From contig CAVVWN010000008.1 in NCBI GenBank assembly GCA_963752045.1, positions 682,001-746,000 of the forward strand: DNA of 64,000 bases, written 5' to 3'. Origin of the DNA: DATKDF01 sp963752045. Its GTDB lineage: Bacteria; Acidobacteriota; Vicinamibacteria; Vicinamibacterales; SCN-69-37. The notes below the pieces were generated by a model. It was not told the DNA's origin. It did not search any database and saw nothing but the letters and a program-made list of their open reading frames with translations. Positions 17,423 through 26,280 of this stretch are shown in pieces. Each line of letters begins with the position of its first letter. The stretch's first letter is position 1. The translations under genes were made by a program, and so were the position numbers.

Positions 17423-17430
17423 CCTCAACC

Positions 17431-18144
17431 GTGTATGGCGGTCGCACGGTGTCGGTGGTCCTGCCGGCCTATAACGAAGAACCCGGCATCGTGGCGGCCG
17501 TCACCGACTTCCGTTCCATTGTCGAAATCGACGAGGTCATCGTCGTCGACAACAGGTCGACGGACCGGACCGAGGCTCTCGCGCGCGAGGCAGGGGCGAC
17601 GGTTGTCTCGGAGAACGACAGGCAGGGATACGGCGCCGCGCTGACACGAGGACTGCGAAGCGCACGCGGGGACTTCGTCGTCCTGGCGGAGCCCGACGGC
17701 ACGTTCATTGCGCGCGACGTGCTGAAGCTGCTGGCATACGCCGACGACTTCGACATGGTGTGCGGCACCCGCACCACGCCACAGCTCATCTGGGACGGCG
17801 CCAACATGGGCTTCGCGCTGCGATGGGGCAACACGCTGCTCGCGAAGGTAATCGAGCTGGTCTACGGAGGGCCGTCGCTGTCCGACTGCGGCTGCACGCT
17901 CCGGCTGGTGCGGCGCACGGCATGGCAGCAGCTCGACCCGCACGTCACCGTGACCGGATCGCATTTCCTGCCCGAGATGGTGATCCTGGGACTGAGGCTC
18001 CGGCTGCGCATCATCGAGGTTCCCGTGAACTACCGGAGCCGCGACGGTCAGTCGAAGATCACGGGCACCTGGAAGGGCACCGTGACGACGGCCTGGCGCA
18101 TGGCCGGCCTCATCGTCAAGCATTTCGGGTTCCGCCCCCGATGA
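17431..18144 (+). CDS. GT2-family glycosyltransferase (DPM1-like)
   Basis: A 237-residue GT-A enzyme. SVVLPAYNEEPGI, VIVVDNRSTDRT, then AEPDGTF as the metal-binding acidic motif, and GSHFLPEMV with VPVNYRSRDGQSKI near the C-terminus place it with polyprenyl-phosphate sugar synthases such as DPM1. It probably loads a sugar onto undecaprenyl phosphate for the periplasmic GT-C enzymes encoded around it. The GTG at 17431 is chosen because a TTGACA-TATCTT promoter ends 8 bases upstream and because longer readings overlap the divergent gene. It overlaps the next gene as ATGA. Confidence 0.87.
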   Translation: MYGGRTVSVVLPAYNEEPGIVAAVTDFRSIVEIDEVIVVDNRSTDRTEALAREAGATVVSENDRQGYGAALTRGLRSARGDFVVLAEPDGTFIARDVLKLLAYADDFDMVCGTRTTPQLIWDGANMGFALRWGNTLLAKVIELVYGGPSLSDCGCTLRLVRRTAWQQLDPHVTVTGSHFLPEMVILGLRLRLRIIEVPVNYRSRDGQSKITGTWKGTVTTAWRMAGLIVKHFGFRPR

Positions 18145-19523
18145 CCGACATGGGACGGCGGGCCTGGTGGAGCCTCGTCGCCCTCGGTCTGGTCCTGCGT
18201 CTGCCCGGCTTGCTCTTCGGCGGCATGGCAGACGTGTACGAGTTCATCCTGGACTGGGGCGGCGACGTGCGGTCTCTCGGGCTTGCCGAGGGGTTCTCGA
18301 TCAACTACGGTGCGCTGTCGTTTGCAGCCTTCGGCGTCGCCGCGTGGCTCGGGGAGCAGGTTCCCCGATTCTGGTGGGCGCCTTACAAGGTCATCGTCAT
18401 CGCACTCGATGCGGCGGTGCTCGCCGCGCTCGTCCGCGTGGCCGGCCGGTCGGCCGCACGCCTGATTCTGTTCGCCTACTGGCTCAACCCGTGGTTCATC
18501 TGGCACGGCGCCTTCCAGGGGTTCTGGGACTCGGCCCATCTCTGGATGGGACTGCTGGCGGTCCTCGCGTGTCGGGATGCCCGGCTCGGCCGGGCCGGCT
18601 GGGCGGCGGCCGGGGCCTTGTTGTTCCTGTCGTGGCAGTTCAAGCCCCAGGGCCTCGTTCACTTTGCGGTGCCGGTGGGCCTGCTGCTTGCCCTGTGGGC
18701 CGTACGGGGCGTCCGCCGCCCGCTACTGACGTACTCGGCGGGTTTCCTCGTGCTCTTCGCGGTTACGTCGCTACTGTTCCTGTCGGCCGGCGGCAGTGCG
18801 TGGGCCGTCCTCGACAACTTCCGATCGTCATCGGGCGACATGCGGCTCTCGAACGGCGGCGTCGGCCTGTGGCGGTTCGTGTCGCTGCTCTACATGCGGG
18901 CCAACGGTCTTGCGGGCGAAGTGCACACGGTGCGCATGCCGCTGCCGCTTCTCGCGCTGGGCGCTTCCGTCACGGCCGCGGTGAGCGGGGGACTCCTGCT
19001 GGCCCTGGCGGTGCGCCTTGGCCGGCGGGCTCTGTTTTCGTGGTCCGACGTCTACCTCATGATGACCGCCGGTGCGCTGGTCGTCGCGCAGTTCGGCCCG
19101 CGGGCGCACATCAACCACACGTACGGAGCCCTCGTGCTGCTCGTCCCGCTGATCGGGCAGAACCGCTGGCTCCGGATCGGGTGGCTGGGTGCGGTGGGCA
19201 TTCAGGCTGTCGCGCACCTGTCGCGGTACGGGATGGGGGCAGCCGCGCTTCTTCCGCCCGAAGCGGTCATCGAACGGTACGGTCACGCGGGAGCCATCGC
19301 CGACGGCGTCCGGAGCCTGCCCGCATTCACCGCTCCCGACGCGATGCTCCGATTCCAGCAGTGGGTGAACGACGTCCTCGCGATCCTGCCTGGCCCGGAC
19401 GCGGTCTCCGTGCTCGGACTGCCGATGGCCGTGTGTGCGGCCGCGCTCGTCGTGGGTCTGTTTCGTCTCGCCGGCGAGAGCCCTGATCGATGGGCCGCGC
19501 GGGCGGAGGTACGCGTGTCATGA
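18141..19523 (+). CDS. polytopic GT-C-like mannosyltransferase-type protein
   Basis: A 460-residue membrane protein with about ten helices. The first loop is GGMADVYEFILDWGGDVRSL, with acidic residues where GT-C enzymes bind the lipid donor, and FAYWLNPWFIWHGAFQGFWD resembles PIG-M or GT87 family proteins. It is translationally coupled to the GT2 gene upstream (ATGA) and to the epimerase gene downstream (ATGA). The likely role is transfer of a sugar from polyprenyl phosphate at the periplasmic side; substrate unknown. Confidence 0.75.
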   Translation: MTDMGRRAWWSLVALGLVLRLPGLLFGGMADVYEFILDWGGDVRSLGLAEGFSINYGALSFAAFGVAAWLGEQVPRFWWAPYKVIVIALDAAVLAALVRVAGRSAARLILFAYWLNPWFIWHGAFQGFWDSAHLWMGLLAVLACRDARLGRAGWAAAGALLFLSWQFKPQGLVHFAVPVGLLLALWAVRGVRRPLLTYSAGFLVLFAVTSLLFLSAGGSAWAVLDNFRSSSGDMRLSNGGVGLWRFVSLLYMRANGLAGEVHTVRMPLPLLALGASVTAAVSGGLLLALAVRLGRRALFSWSDVYLMMTAGALVVAQFGPRAHINHTYGALVLLVPLIGQNRWLRIGWLGAVGIQAVAHLSRYGMGAAALLPPEAVIERYGHAGAIADGVRSLPAFTAPDAMLRFQQWVNDVLAILPGPDAVSVLGLPMAVCAAALVVGLFRLAGESPDRWAARAEVRVS

Positions 19524-20530
19524 AGAAGCCCGTTTCACTCGTGACCGGAGGCGCCGGGTTCATCGGATCGCATGTTGCCGAGTCGCTCGTGCGATCGGGG
19601 CATGCGGTCGTCGTGATGGACGACCTGAGCGGCGGGTTCGTTGAGAACGTGCCCACCGGCGCCGAGTTCGTCCGCGGGAGCATCCTCGACCACGCCCTGA
19701 TTGACGAGCTGTTCGCCGCGCGACGTTTCGAGTACGTGTACCACCTGGCCGCCTACGCGGCTGAAGGGTTGAGTCATTTCATCAAGCGGTACAACTACGA
19801 GAACAACCTCGTCGGCAGTGTCAATCTGATCAACGCGTCGGTCAACACCGGGACCGTCCGCGGATTCGTGTTCACATCGTCGATTGCCGTCTACGGCCGC
19901 AACCAGGTGCCGATGGCCGAAGAGCTCGTGCCGGCGCCGGAGGATCCCTACGGCATCGCCAAGTACGCGGTCGAACAGGAGCTTGCCGCTTCGCATGCGA
20001 TGTTCGGCCTCCCGTACATCATTTTCCGACCGCACAACGTGTACGGGGAGCGGCAGAACCTCGGCGATCCTTATCGCAACGTGGTCGGCATCTTCATGAA
20101 CCAGATCATGCGCGGCGAGCCGATGACCGTGTTCGGTGACGGTTCACAGACGCGGGCGTTCTCGTATGTGGGCGACGTCGCGCCGATCATCGCCGGTTCG
20201 GTCGAGTATCCGGCCGCGTTCGGTCAGGTCTTCAACGTGGGCGCCGACCAGCCGTGCACGGTCGGCGATCTGGCCGCCGCCGTGGCGCGAGCCATGGGCA
20301 GCGAGACGCGAATCCGGCATCTGGCGGCACGGCAGGAGGTCGAGCATGCCTTCGCCGCCCACGAGCGGGCGCGGCAGGTGTTTGGCGACCGGCCGGCCGT
20401 GTCGCTCGAGGACGGACTGACGCGCATGGCCGCCTGGGCCAGAGCGCACGGGCGCCGCGAGGGGCGACGGTTCACCCAGGTGGAAATCCACGAGCGGCTT
20501 CCGCCTGCATGGCGCGACCTGCCGGGCTAG
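19520..20530 (+). CDS. NAD-dependent sugar-nucleotide epimerase/dehydratase
   Basis: A 336-residue extended short-chain dehydrogenase. The Rossmann motif VTGGAGFIGSHVAE is at residues 6-19, and the catalytic Tyr and Lys are in YGIAKYAVEQE. The pattern TSSIAVYG and FRPHNVYGERQN fits UDP-glucose or UDP-GlcNAc 4-epimerases. It would supply a donor for the neighbouring transferases. The ATG at 19520 overlaps the preceding stop. The last 30 residues are not typical of GalE, so the exact substrate is uncertain. Confidence 0.88.
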   Translation: MKKPVSLVTGGAGFIGSHVAESLVRSGHAVVVMDDLSGGFVENVPTGAEFVRGSILDHALIDELFAARRFEYVYHLAAYAAEGLSHFIKRYNYENNLVGSVNLINASVNTGTVRGFVFTSSIAVYGRNQVPMAEELVPAPEDPYGIAKYAVEQELAASHAMFGLPYIIFRPHNVYGERQNLGDPYRNVVGIFMNQIMRGEPMTVFGDGSQTRAFSYVGDVAPIIAGSVEYPAAFGQVFNVGADQPCTVGDLAAAVARAMGSETRIRHLAARQEVEHAFAAHERARQVFGDRPAVSLEDGLTRMAAWARAHGRREGRRFTQVEIHERLPPAWRDLPG

Positions 20531-20566
20531 CCGTTCCACCGCTCGGGCTGGGAAGACGCGTGTCGT

Positions 20567-21463
20567 TCAAACCGCCGGCGAACCGGACAGCCGGGCGCGA
20601 AGGTGTGAGCGGCCGCCGAGCTCCGAGGCGTCGGTGACCGGATGCCACACGCCGCGGTTCAGGCGCTCGACCGTGTAGCCGCGACGGGTGAGGGCGGAGA
20701 GCACGTCGGCATTGAAGGCGTTCGCCGACGGGAACATGTGCCCGTGCGTTTCGAGCAGGATCGCGGACGGACGTTGGCCGGACGACCACAGCCCCGCGAG
20801 CGCCGGGAGCTCGCCACCCTCGATGTCCATCTTCACGACGTCGGCCCGGAGTTGGCGTGCAGACAGCCATCCGCCCAGGGCCACCGACGGCACGCGGACC
20901 GCGCCCGTCGGTGAGGCGCCCGTGACGTGTCCGACGCCGACGTTCTCGCTCGATCCACTCGGCAGGAATTCAACCGAGCCGTCGCTATCCGAGGCGGCGC
21001 CTTCGACGACGGTGACGCGCCCGGCCAGGTCGGGATTGAGGAGGAGATTTCGCCGGAGCCAGGTCGCCACGACCGGATCCGCTTCGACGGCAATGACGCG
21101 CACGTGCGGGCAGGCGCGCGCCACGGCGAGGGAGATGAGCCCGATGTGCGCGCCGACGTCGACGAAGACGCCCGCGTCTCGGGCGAGCTCGATGCAGGCG
21201 TCGAGCTCGGCTCCGCCATAGTCGCCGTGGACGAACACATGGAAGCCGTGCGCCTCGCCGGGATCGACTTCCACCCGGACGCCGCGCCACGAGACCACTG
21301 CCCGCCCGCCCAGCCAGCGCGGCGCCCACGGGCCGAACGACACCCGCCGCAGGTGCCGTCCAAGCCCGGGCACCGGCCCGAGCGTCCTGGTGACGAGCCG
21401 TACGGCGGTGCGGGCGAGACGACGAACGGAACGGTCCGGCGCGCGCGACGAGGGTGTGGACAT
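20567..21463 (-). CDS. FkbM-family methyltransferase
   Basis: A 298-residue SAM-dependent methyltransferase of the FkbM family. The core is VFVDVGAHIGLISLAVARA, then VIAVEADPVVATWLRRNL, with VVKMDIEGGELPAL as the later acidic motif, all diagnostic. FkbM enzymes O-methylate sugars or polyketides; among these glycan genes, sugar methylation is likely. The ATG at 21463 is chosen because it gives a normal N-terminus and a TATACT -10 box sits about 25 bases upstream. It is convergent with the epimerase gene, 36 bases apart. Confidence 0.88.
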   Translation of the reverse strand: MSTPSSRAPDRSVRRLARTAVRLVTRTLGPVPGLGRHLRRVSFGPWAPRWLGGRAVVSWRGVRVEVDPGEAHGFHVFVHGDYGGAELDACIELARDAGVFVDVGAHIGLISLAVARACPHVRVIAVEADPVVATWLRRNLLLNPDLAGRVTVVEGAASDSDGSVEFLPSGSSENVGVGHVTGASPTGAVRVPSVALGGWLSARQLRADVVKMDIEGGELPALAGLWSSGQRPSAILLETHGHMFPSANAFNADVLSALTRRGYTVERLNRGVWHPVTDASELGGRSHLRARLSGSPAV

Positions 21464-21487
21464 GGACGAGAGCAAACCCGGCAAGCC

Positions 21488-21493
21488 AGTATA
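21488..21493 (-). promoter_or_regulatory. -10 box TATACT for the FkbM methyltransferase gene
   Basis: Minus-strand TATACT with a leader of about 18 bases to the ATG at 21463. It faces a plus-strand TATAGT 23 bases away. Confidence 0.4.
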
Positions 21494-21516
21494 CGAGGGG
21501 CCGCGTGCACCGATGG

Positions 21517-21522
21517 TATAGT
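21517..21522 (+). promoter_or_regulatory. -10 box TATAGT for the transferase gene at 21531
   Basis: TATAGT ends 8 bases before the ATG, predicting transcription from or next to the start codon. Confidence 0.45.
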
Positions 21523-21530
21523 CGCCGCTC

Positions 21531-22940
21531 ATGGCCCGCCTGGTCTCGCGGCATACAGGCCTGGTGGCGGTCCTCGCGTTTCTCGTCACCCTGCCGGCCG
21601 TCACGACGCGCCTCTACGCCGCCGACGAGATCGAGTACTTCGCGTTCCTCAGATCGATCTGGTTCGATCAGGACCTGTCCTTCGACAACGAGTACCGCTA
21701 CTTCGTCGAGAGCGGCGCGACCCGCGATCCGGGTTTCGTCCAGACGTTTCTCGAAGCCGAGACGACGACCGGGCTTCGTCCGAACTATGGAACGATCGGC
21801 AGCGCCCTGCTCTGGTCTCCGTTCTACGCCGTGGCCGATCTCGGCGTGGCGATCAGCCGACGGGCCGGATCGGGCACGCCACGGGACGGCTTTGCCCGTC
21901 CCTACCTCACCGCGGTCACCTGGGCGTCGGCCCTCTACGGCTTCCTTGCCCTCTGGCTGTCGGCCATCATCGCCAGGCACCTGGGCGGCCGTGGCGGCCT
22001 CTCGGCGGCCGCCGTTGCACTCGGCACGCCAATCGTCTTCTACATGTACGTGTCACCGGGCATGGCGCACGCAACATCGGCTTTTGCAGTCGCGCTCTTC
22101 GTCTGGACCTGGCTTCGGGTGCGGCGCGACTGGTCTCTTCGCGGCACCATCGGGCTCTCGGCCGCCGCGGCGCTCGTGGCCATGGTCCGCGAGCAGGAGG
22201 CCTTCCTCGTGCTCGTGCCCGCGCTCGACTACCTGTGGTCGCTCGCCGGTTCGCGCGGGGCCGAGAAGGCTCGGCGCGCCCGGGAGGCTGGCGTGAGGCT
22301 CGCGGCGGCCGCGGCAACGTTCGCGATCTGCTATCTGCCGCAGGCGCTCGCGTACCTCGCGCTCAACGGTCGCATCGGCCCATCGCCGGTCATTGGCGCC
22401 AAGATGCACTGGTCGTCACCCTGGGCCGTCTCGGTGCTCGTGTCTCCCGAGCACGGCTGGCTGTTCTGGACGCCTCTGGTCGCACTGGCCATTCTCGGCC
22501 TCGTCGCGATGGCGGTTCGGCCCGTGCCGGCCGACGCCGATCTCCGCCGAGTGGCCATCCTCCTGCTCGTGGCCGTGGCCACCCAGGTCTACGTGACCGG
22601 GTCGGTGGCCAGCTGGACGCTCGCCGGCGCGTTCGGGCAGCGCCGCTTCATTGGACTCACCGTGTGTCTCGTGGTGGGGCTCGGCTGGCTGTTTGCGCGC
22701 GTGCGCGCGCCCGGACCGCGCTTCTCGGTTGGTGCGCTCACGGCGGTGGCCGTCTGGTGGAACCTCGGACTGGCCTTCCAGTTCGGGGCGGGCTGGATGG
22801 ACAGGCAGCGTCTGGAGCTCGGGCGGAACGCCTACGTGACGTTCGTCGAAGTGCCCCGGCAGCTGCCGGGGCTTGCGTACCGCTACCTGTTCGATCGCTC
22901 GTCGTTCTACCGGAGCGAGGGAGGGCCGTCGGGCGGCTAG
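21531..22940 (+). CDS. polytopic membrane glycosyltransferase-like protein
   Basis: A 469-residue multi-span membrane protein, paralogue of the protein at 15930-17327. The acidic first loop DEIEYFAFLRSIWFDQDLSF, the GSALLWSPFYAVADL stretch and HGWLFWTPLVALAILG are shared. It probably works as a GT-C-type sugar transferase on the periplasmic side, with unknown substrate. The gene starts a plus-strand unit of two genes; the GT4 gene follows after 3 bases. Confidence 0.75.
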   Translation: MARLVSRHTGLVAVLAFLVTLPAVTTRLYAADEIEYFAFLRSIWFDQDLSFDNEYRYFVESGATRDPGFVQTFLEAETTTGLRPNYGTIGSALLWSPFYAVADLGVAISRRAGSGTPRDGFARPYLTAVTWASALYGFLALWLSAIIARHLGGRGGLSAAAVALGTPIVFYMYVSPGMAHATSAFAVALFVWTWLRVRRDWSLRGTIGLSAAAALVAMVREQEAFLVLVPALDYLWSLAGSRGAEKARRAREAGVRLAAAAATFAICYLPQALAYLALNGRIGPSPVIGAKMHWSSPWAVSVLVSPEHGWLFWTPLVALAILGLVAMAVRPVPADADLRRVAILLLVAVATQVYVTGSVASWTLAGAFGQRRFIGLTVCLVVGLGWLFARVRAPGPRFSVGALTAVAVWWNLGLAFQFGAGWMDRQRLELGRNAYVTFVEVPRQLPGLAYRYLFDRSSFYRSEGGPSGG

Positions 22941-22943
22941 GCG

Positions 22944-24143
22944 GTGCGGATCCTCTACTTCACCGACATTCGTTTCCCGATCGAACGGGCCAATGGCATG
23001 CAGGCGATGGAGACCGCGCACGCGCTGGCCCGGTGCGGACACGAGGTGCGCCTGGGCGTCCGGCCCGACGTCCTGCGGCCGGCGCGCGACCCGTTCGAGT
23101 TCTACGGCCTGCCACCCGAGCCGCGCCTTCGCATCGACCGCGCGCCCATCGTGGGACCGTTCTGGCTTCGGCGCATCGAGTTTCTGGCCTGGGCCCTGTG
23201 GCGAGCGGCCGTCGCGCGCGGCGCGGACGTGCTGTTCACGCGAGACCTGGGTGTGGCCGACGTTCTCCGCCGCCTGCCGTCTCGGCCGCCACTCGTCTAC
23301 GAGTCGCACGGCTTCGCGCCTGTCTTCGCCGAGACGCTTCCGGAGCTCGTGTCGGGAGCCAGAGGGGCATCGGCCGCGAAGGTCCGTCGGCTGACGGCGC
23401 GGGAGCGTGCCGTCTGGCGTTCGGCAGACGCGTACGTCTCGACCACACAGGTGCTCGCCGACGAGATGGCGGGTCGCTTCGGACCGCGTGCGAACGTGGC
23501 CGTCATCCCCAATGGCGTCCGCCTGGAGGCCGACCCCGCCGCCATCTCGGCGCCGCCGCACGACGAGCCCGTGCTGGCCTATGCCGGACATCTTTATCCG
23601 TGGAAGGGCGTGGACGTCTTCGTGCGGGCGTTGGCCCGTCTGCCCGGAGTGCGCGGCCTCGTCGTGGGCGGCGGAAACGATGCGGACATGCGTCGAGTGG
23701 TGGCGTTGGCCGACGAGTGCGGCGTGCGGTCCCGGATCACGTTCACGGGCTTCGTCGCCCGGGCCGACGTGCCGTCGAGACTGGCCGAAGCGGATCTGTT
23801 CGTCCTGCCGACACTCGACACGCCCTCGGCCCGGTACACGTCGCCGCTCAAGATGTTCGAGTACATGGCGCTTGGCCGGCCCATCGTCGCAACCGACCTG
23901 CCTCCGGTGCGCGAAGTGCTGACCGATGGCGAGAATGCCCGTCTGGTGCCTCCGGGAGATGCCGCGGCCCTGGCCGCCGCGTCGCAGGAGCTGCTCGACG
24001 ACCGACGGATGGCGGCCAGTCTGGCCGGACGGGCGCGCGAGGACGTCGCTCGCTTCAGCTGGGAACGGCGCGCCCTGCGCCTCGAGCAGGTGTTTGCGCA
24101 GGTTCTCTCGTTGACTCCGTCCCAGCGGTTGACTAGCATTTGA
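22944..24143 (+). CDS. GT4-family glycosyltransferase
   Basis: A 399-residue GT-B enzyme. The acceptor domain opens with MRILYFTDIRFPIERANGMQ; the donor domain has VAVIPNGVRL, AYAGHLYPWKGVDVFV and the E-x7-E type site SPLKMFEYMALGRPIVATDLP. It is a cytoplasmic transferase of the retaining GT4 family, adding sugars from a nucleotide donor. It starts with GTG 3 bases after the preceding stop, and ends about 100 bases before nuoA. Confidence 0.9.
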   Translation: MRILYFTDIRFPIERANGMQAMETAHALARCGHEVRLGVRPDVLRPARDPFEFYGLPPEPRLRIDRAPIVGPFWLRRIEFLAWALWRAAVARGADVLFTRDLGVADVLRRLPSRPPLVYESHGFAPVFAETLPELVSGARGASAAKVRRLTARERAVWRSADAYVSTTQVLADEMAGRFGPRANVAVIPNGVRLEADPAAISAPPHDEPVLAYAGHLYPWKGVDVFVRALARLPGVRGLVVGGGNDADMRRVVALADECGVRSRITFTGFVARADVPSRLAEADLFVLPTLDTPSARYTSPLKMFEYMALGRPIVATDLPPVREVLTDGENARLVPPGDAAALAAASQELLDDRRMAASLAGRAREDVARFSWERRALRLEQVFAQVLSLTPSQRLTSI

Positions 24144-24168
24144 GCTTGATCGCGTCAGGTACAAGCGT

Positions 24169-24203
24169 GCCTGCGCGCCACCTTTCGTGTCACGGCGGCA
24201 GGC
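24169..24203 (+). other. hairpin in the probable nuo leader
   Basis: GCCTGC (24169-24174) pairs with GCAGGC (24198-24203), and inside it CGCC pairs with GGCG past one bulged G. No U-run follows, so this is not a standard terminator; it may protect the nuo mRNA or separate it from the glycosyltransferase unit. The 99-base gap before nuoA holds no clear promoter. Confidence 0.3.
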
Positions 24204-24242
24204 TGACAGGCCGCGCGTGATGGTCCGGGAGAACGCGAGACT

Positions 24243-24611
24243 GTGGACGGCTTCCTGCCCATCCTCATCATGATCGGCCTCGGCGCTGCCTTTTCGGCCG
24301 GCGGCGTGCTGGCCTCGCAGTTTCTGGGCCCGAAGAAGCCGTCGCCGGAGAAGTCGGCCCCGTACGAGTGCGGCATGCCGGCGGTCGGCGACGCCCGCGA
24401 GCGGCAGTCGGTCAAGTTCTACCTCGTGGCGATGATCTTCCTGCTCTTCGACATCGAAATCGCGTTCCTGTATCCGTGGGCGCTGGCGTTCCGCGACCTG
24501 GGCGTGGTCGGGTTCCTGCAGGTCGTGACGTTCTTCTCGTTCCTCGTGACCGGCTACATCTACGTCTGGCGGAAGGGCGTGTTCGACTGGAGCCGGGAAA
24601 GAAGCAGGTAG
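24243..24611 (+). CDS. nuoA: NADH-quinone oxidoreductase subunit A
   Basis: A 122-residue membrane subunit with three helices. PYECGMPAVGDARERQSVKFYLVAM is the conserved loop and LFDIEIAFLYPWA the second helix, both diagnostic of NuoA/ND3. NuoA sits at the junction of the membrane arm and the quinone site of complex I. It starts with GTG after GGGAGAA and heads the nuo operon; nuoB follows after 16 bases. Confidence 0.96.
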   Translation: MDGFLPILIMIGLGAAFSAGGVLASQFLGPKKPSPEKSAPYECGMPAVGDARERQSVKFYLVAMIFLLFDIEIAFLYPWALAFRDLGVVGFLQVVTFFSFLVTGYIYVWRKGVFDWSRERSR

Positions 24612-24627
24612 GGGTAAGGGCACAGGC

Positions 24628-25091
<464 letters not shown>

Positions 25092-25092
<1 letters not shown>

Positions 25093-25715
25093 TGACCACG
25101 CCCGAATCCATGGACCCGTCGGCCGTCATCGACACGCTCAGGCAAGGCGCGCCCGGCGCCGCCATCGAGGTAGTGCCGTCGGTCGACATGCCGACCATCG
25201 TGGTCGATCGGGCGCACCTGCTGGCGCTGTGTCAGACGCTTCGCGACCACCCGTTGCTGCAGTTCGCGCTGCTGGCCGACGTCACCGCAGTGGACCGGAT
25301 GCCCGAGGAACCGCGGTTCGAGGTCGTCTATCACCTGGCGTGCCTCGGCGGCGCGTACGCGCAGCCCGCGGGCCCGGCCCCGCCGCGGCGCCTGCGCATG
25401 AAGGTCCGTCTGTCGGCCGATGACGCGCGGATTCCGAGCGTGGTGTCGATCTGGCCGACCGCGAACTGGCCCGAGCGCGAGGTCTTCGATCTGTTCGGGG
25501 TGGCGTTCGACGGACATCCCGACCTTCGCCGCGTGTTGATGCCGGAAGACTGGCAGGGGCATCCGCTGCGCAAGGACTACCCGGTGCAGATTCGGAAGGA
25601 CACGGCGTCGTGGTCGCCGCTGCAGGTGTCGGTGGAGGAGTTTGCCGAGACCATGCGGCGCCGCCGTGAGGTGTCCGATGCCGAGGCGCGTGGCGATCGC
25701 TCCGGCGATGCGTGA
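25092..25715 (+). CDS. nuoC: NADH-quinone oxidoreductase subunit C
   Basis: A 207-residue subunit of the 30-kDa family, separate from NuoD here. The family signature NWPEREVFDLFGVAFDGHPD and PLRKDYPV are present. GTG at 25092 overlaps the nuoB stop; an ATG at 25110 is also possible. The end overlaps the following gmhA by 8 bases. Confidence 0.95.
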
Positions 25716-26280
25716 CGCCGAGATCGCGCGCGCGGCGTTCGCGGCCTCGGCGGCGCTCTTCGAGGTCATGGCGGCCGACCGGGTCGGCGTCACGGTCGAG
25801 GCGGCCGAACTGATTCGCGAGGCCCTCGCGGGAGGCCGGAAAGTGCTGGCATTCGGCAATGGAGGCAGCGCCACCGACGCCGAGCATCTGGCCGCCGAGC
25901 TCGTCGGGCGGTTTCGCCGCGACCGGCCGGGGCTGGCCGCGCTCGCGCTCACGGCCGATTCGGCGGTCGTGACGAGCGTGGCGAACGACTTCGGCTTCGA
26001 CGAGGTGTTCCGCCGTCAGGTCGAGGCGCTCGGCCAGCCCGGCGATGTCGCCGTGGCCGTGACGACGAGCGGCGCGTCGAGGAACGTGAACCTGGCCATC
26101 GAGGCCGCGCGCGCGCGCGGTCTTGTGACCGTCGGCCTCACCGGCCGGGACGGCGGAGAGACCGGCCGGCTCGTCGACGTGCACGTGAACGTGCCGAGCG
26201 CCGACACCGCCCGCGTGCAGGAAGCCCATCGCGCCGTGCTGCACGTCATGTGTGAGCTCGTGGAGAGAGACCGTGCCTGA
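25708..26280 (+). CDS. gmhA: phosphoheptose isomerase (SIS domain)
   Basis: A 190-residue SIS-domain protein converting sedoheptulose 7-phosphate to D-glycero-D-manno-heptose 7-phosphate, the first step of LPS heptose synthesis. FGNGGSATDAEHLAAELVGRF is the GmhA signature. His60, Glu64, Gln171 and His179 fall where GmhA binds zinc and catalyses. It overlaps nuoC by 8 bases and nuoD by 8 bases, so it is fully embedded in the complex I operon. rfaE1, the next enzyme in the pathway, is at 43346-44317. A DiaA-like role is the alternative but less likely given the zinc-site residues. Confidence 0.9.
   Translation: MRDAEIARAAFAASAALFEVMAADRVGVTVEAAELIREALAGGRKVLAFGNGGSATDAEHLAAELVGRFRRDRPGLAALALTADSAVVTSVANDFGFDEVFRRQVEALGQPGDVAVAVTTSGASRNVNLAIEAARARGLVTVGLTGRDGGETGRLVDVHVNVPSADTARVQEAHRAVLHVMCELVERDRA

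Noticed and set aside
17179..17430. 84-residue N-terminal extension of the GT2 protein
   Set aside because: It overlaps the divergent gene, is rich in Arg/Ala without family similarity, and the promoter lies downstream of it at 17393-17422.
24169..24203. Intrinsic terminator after the GT4 gene
   Set aside because: The hairpin is good but has no U-run; listed only as a hairpin.
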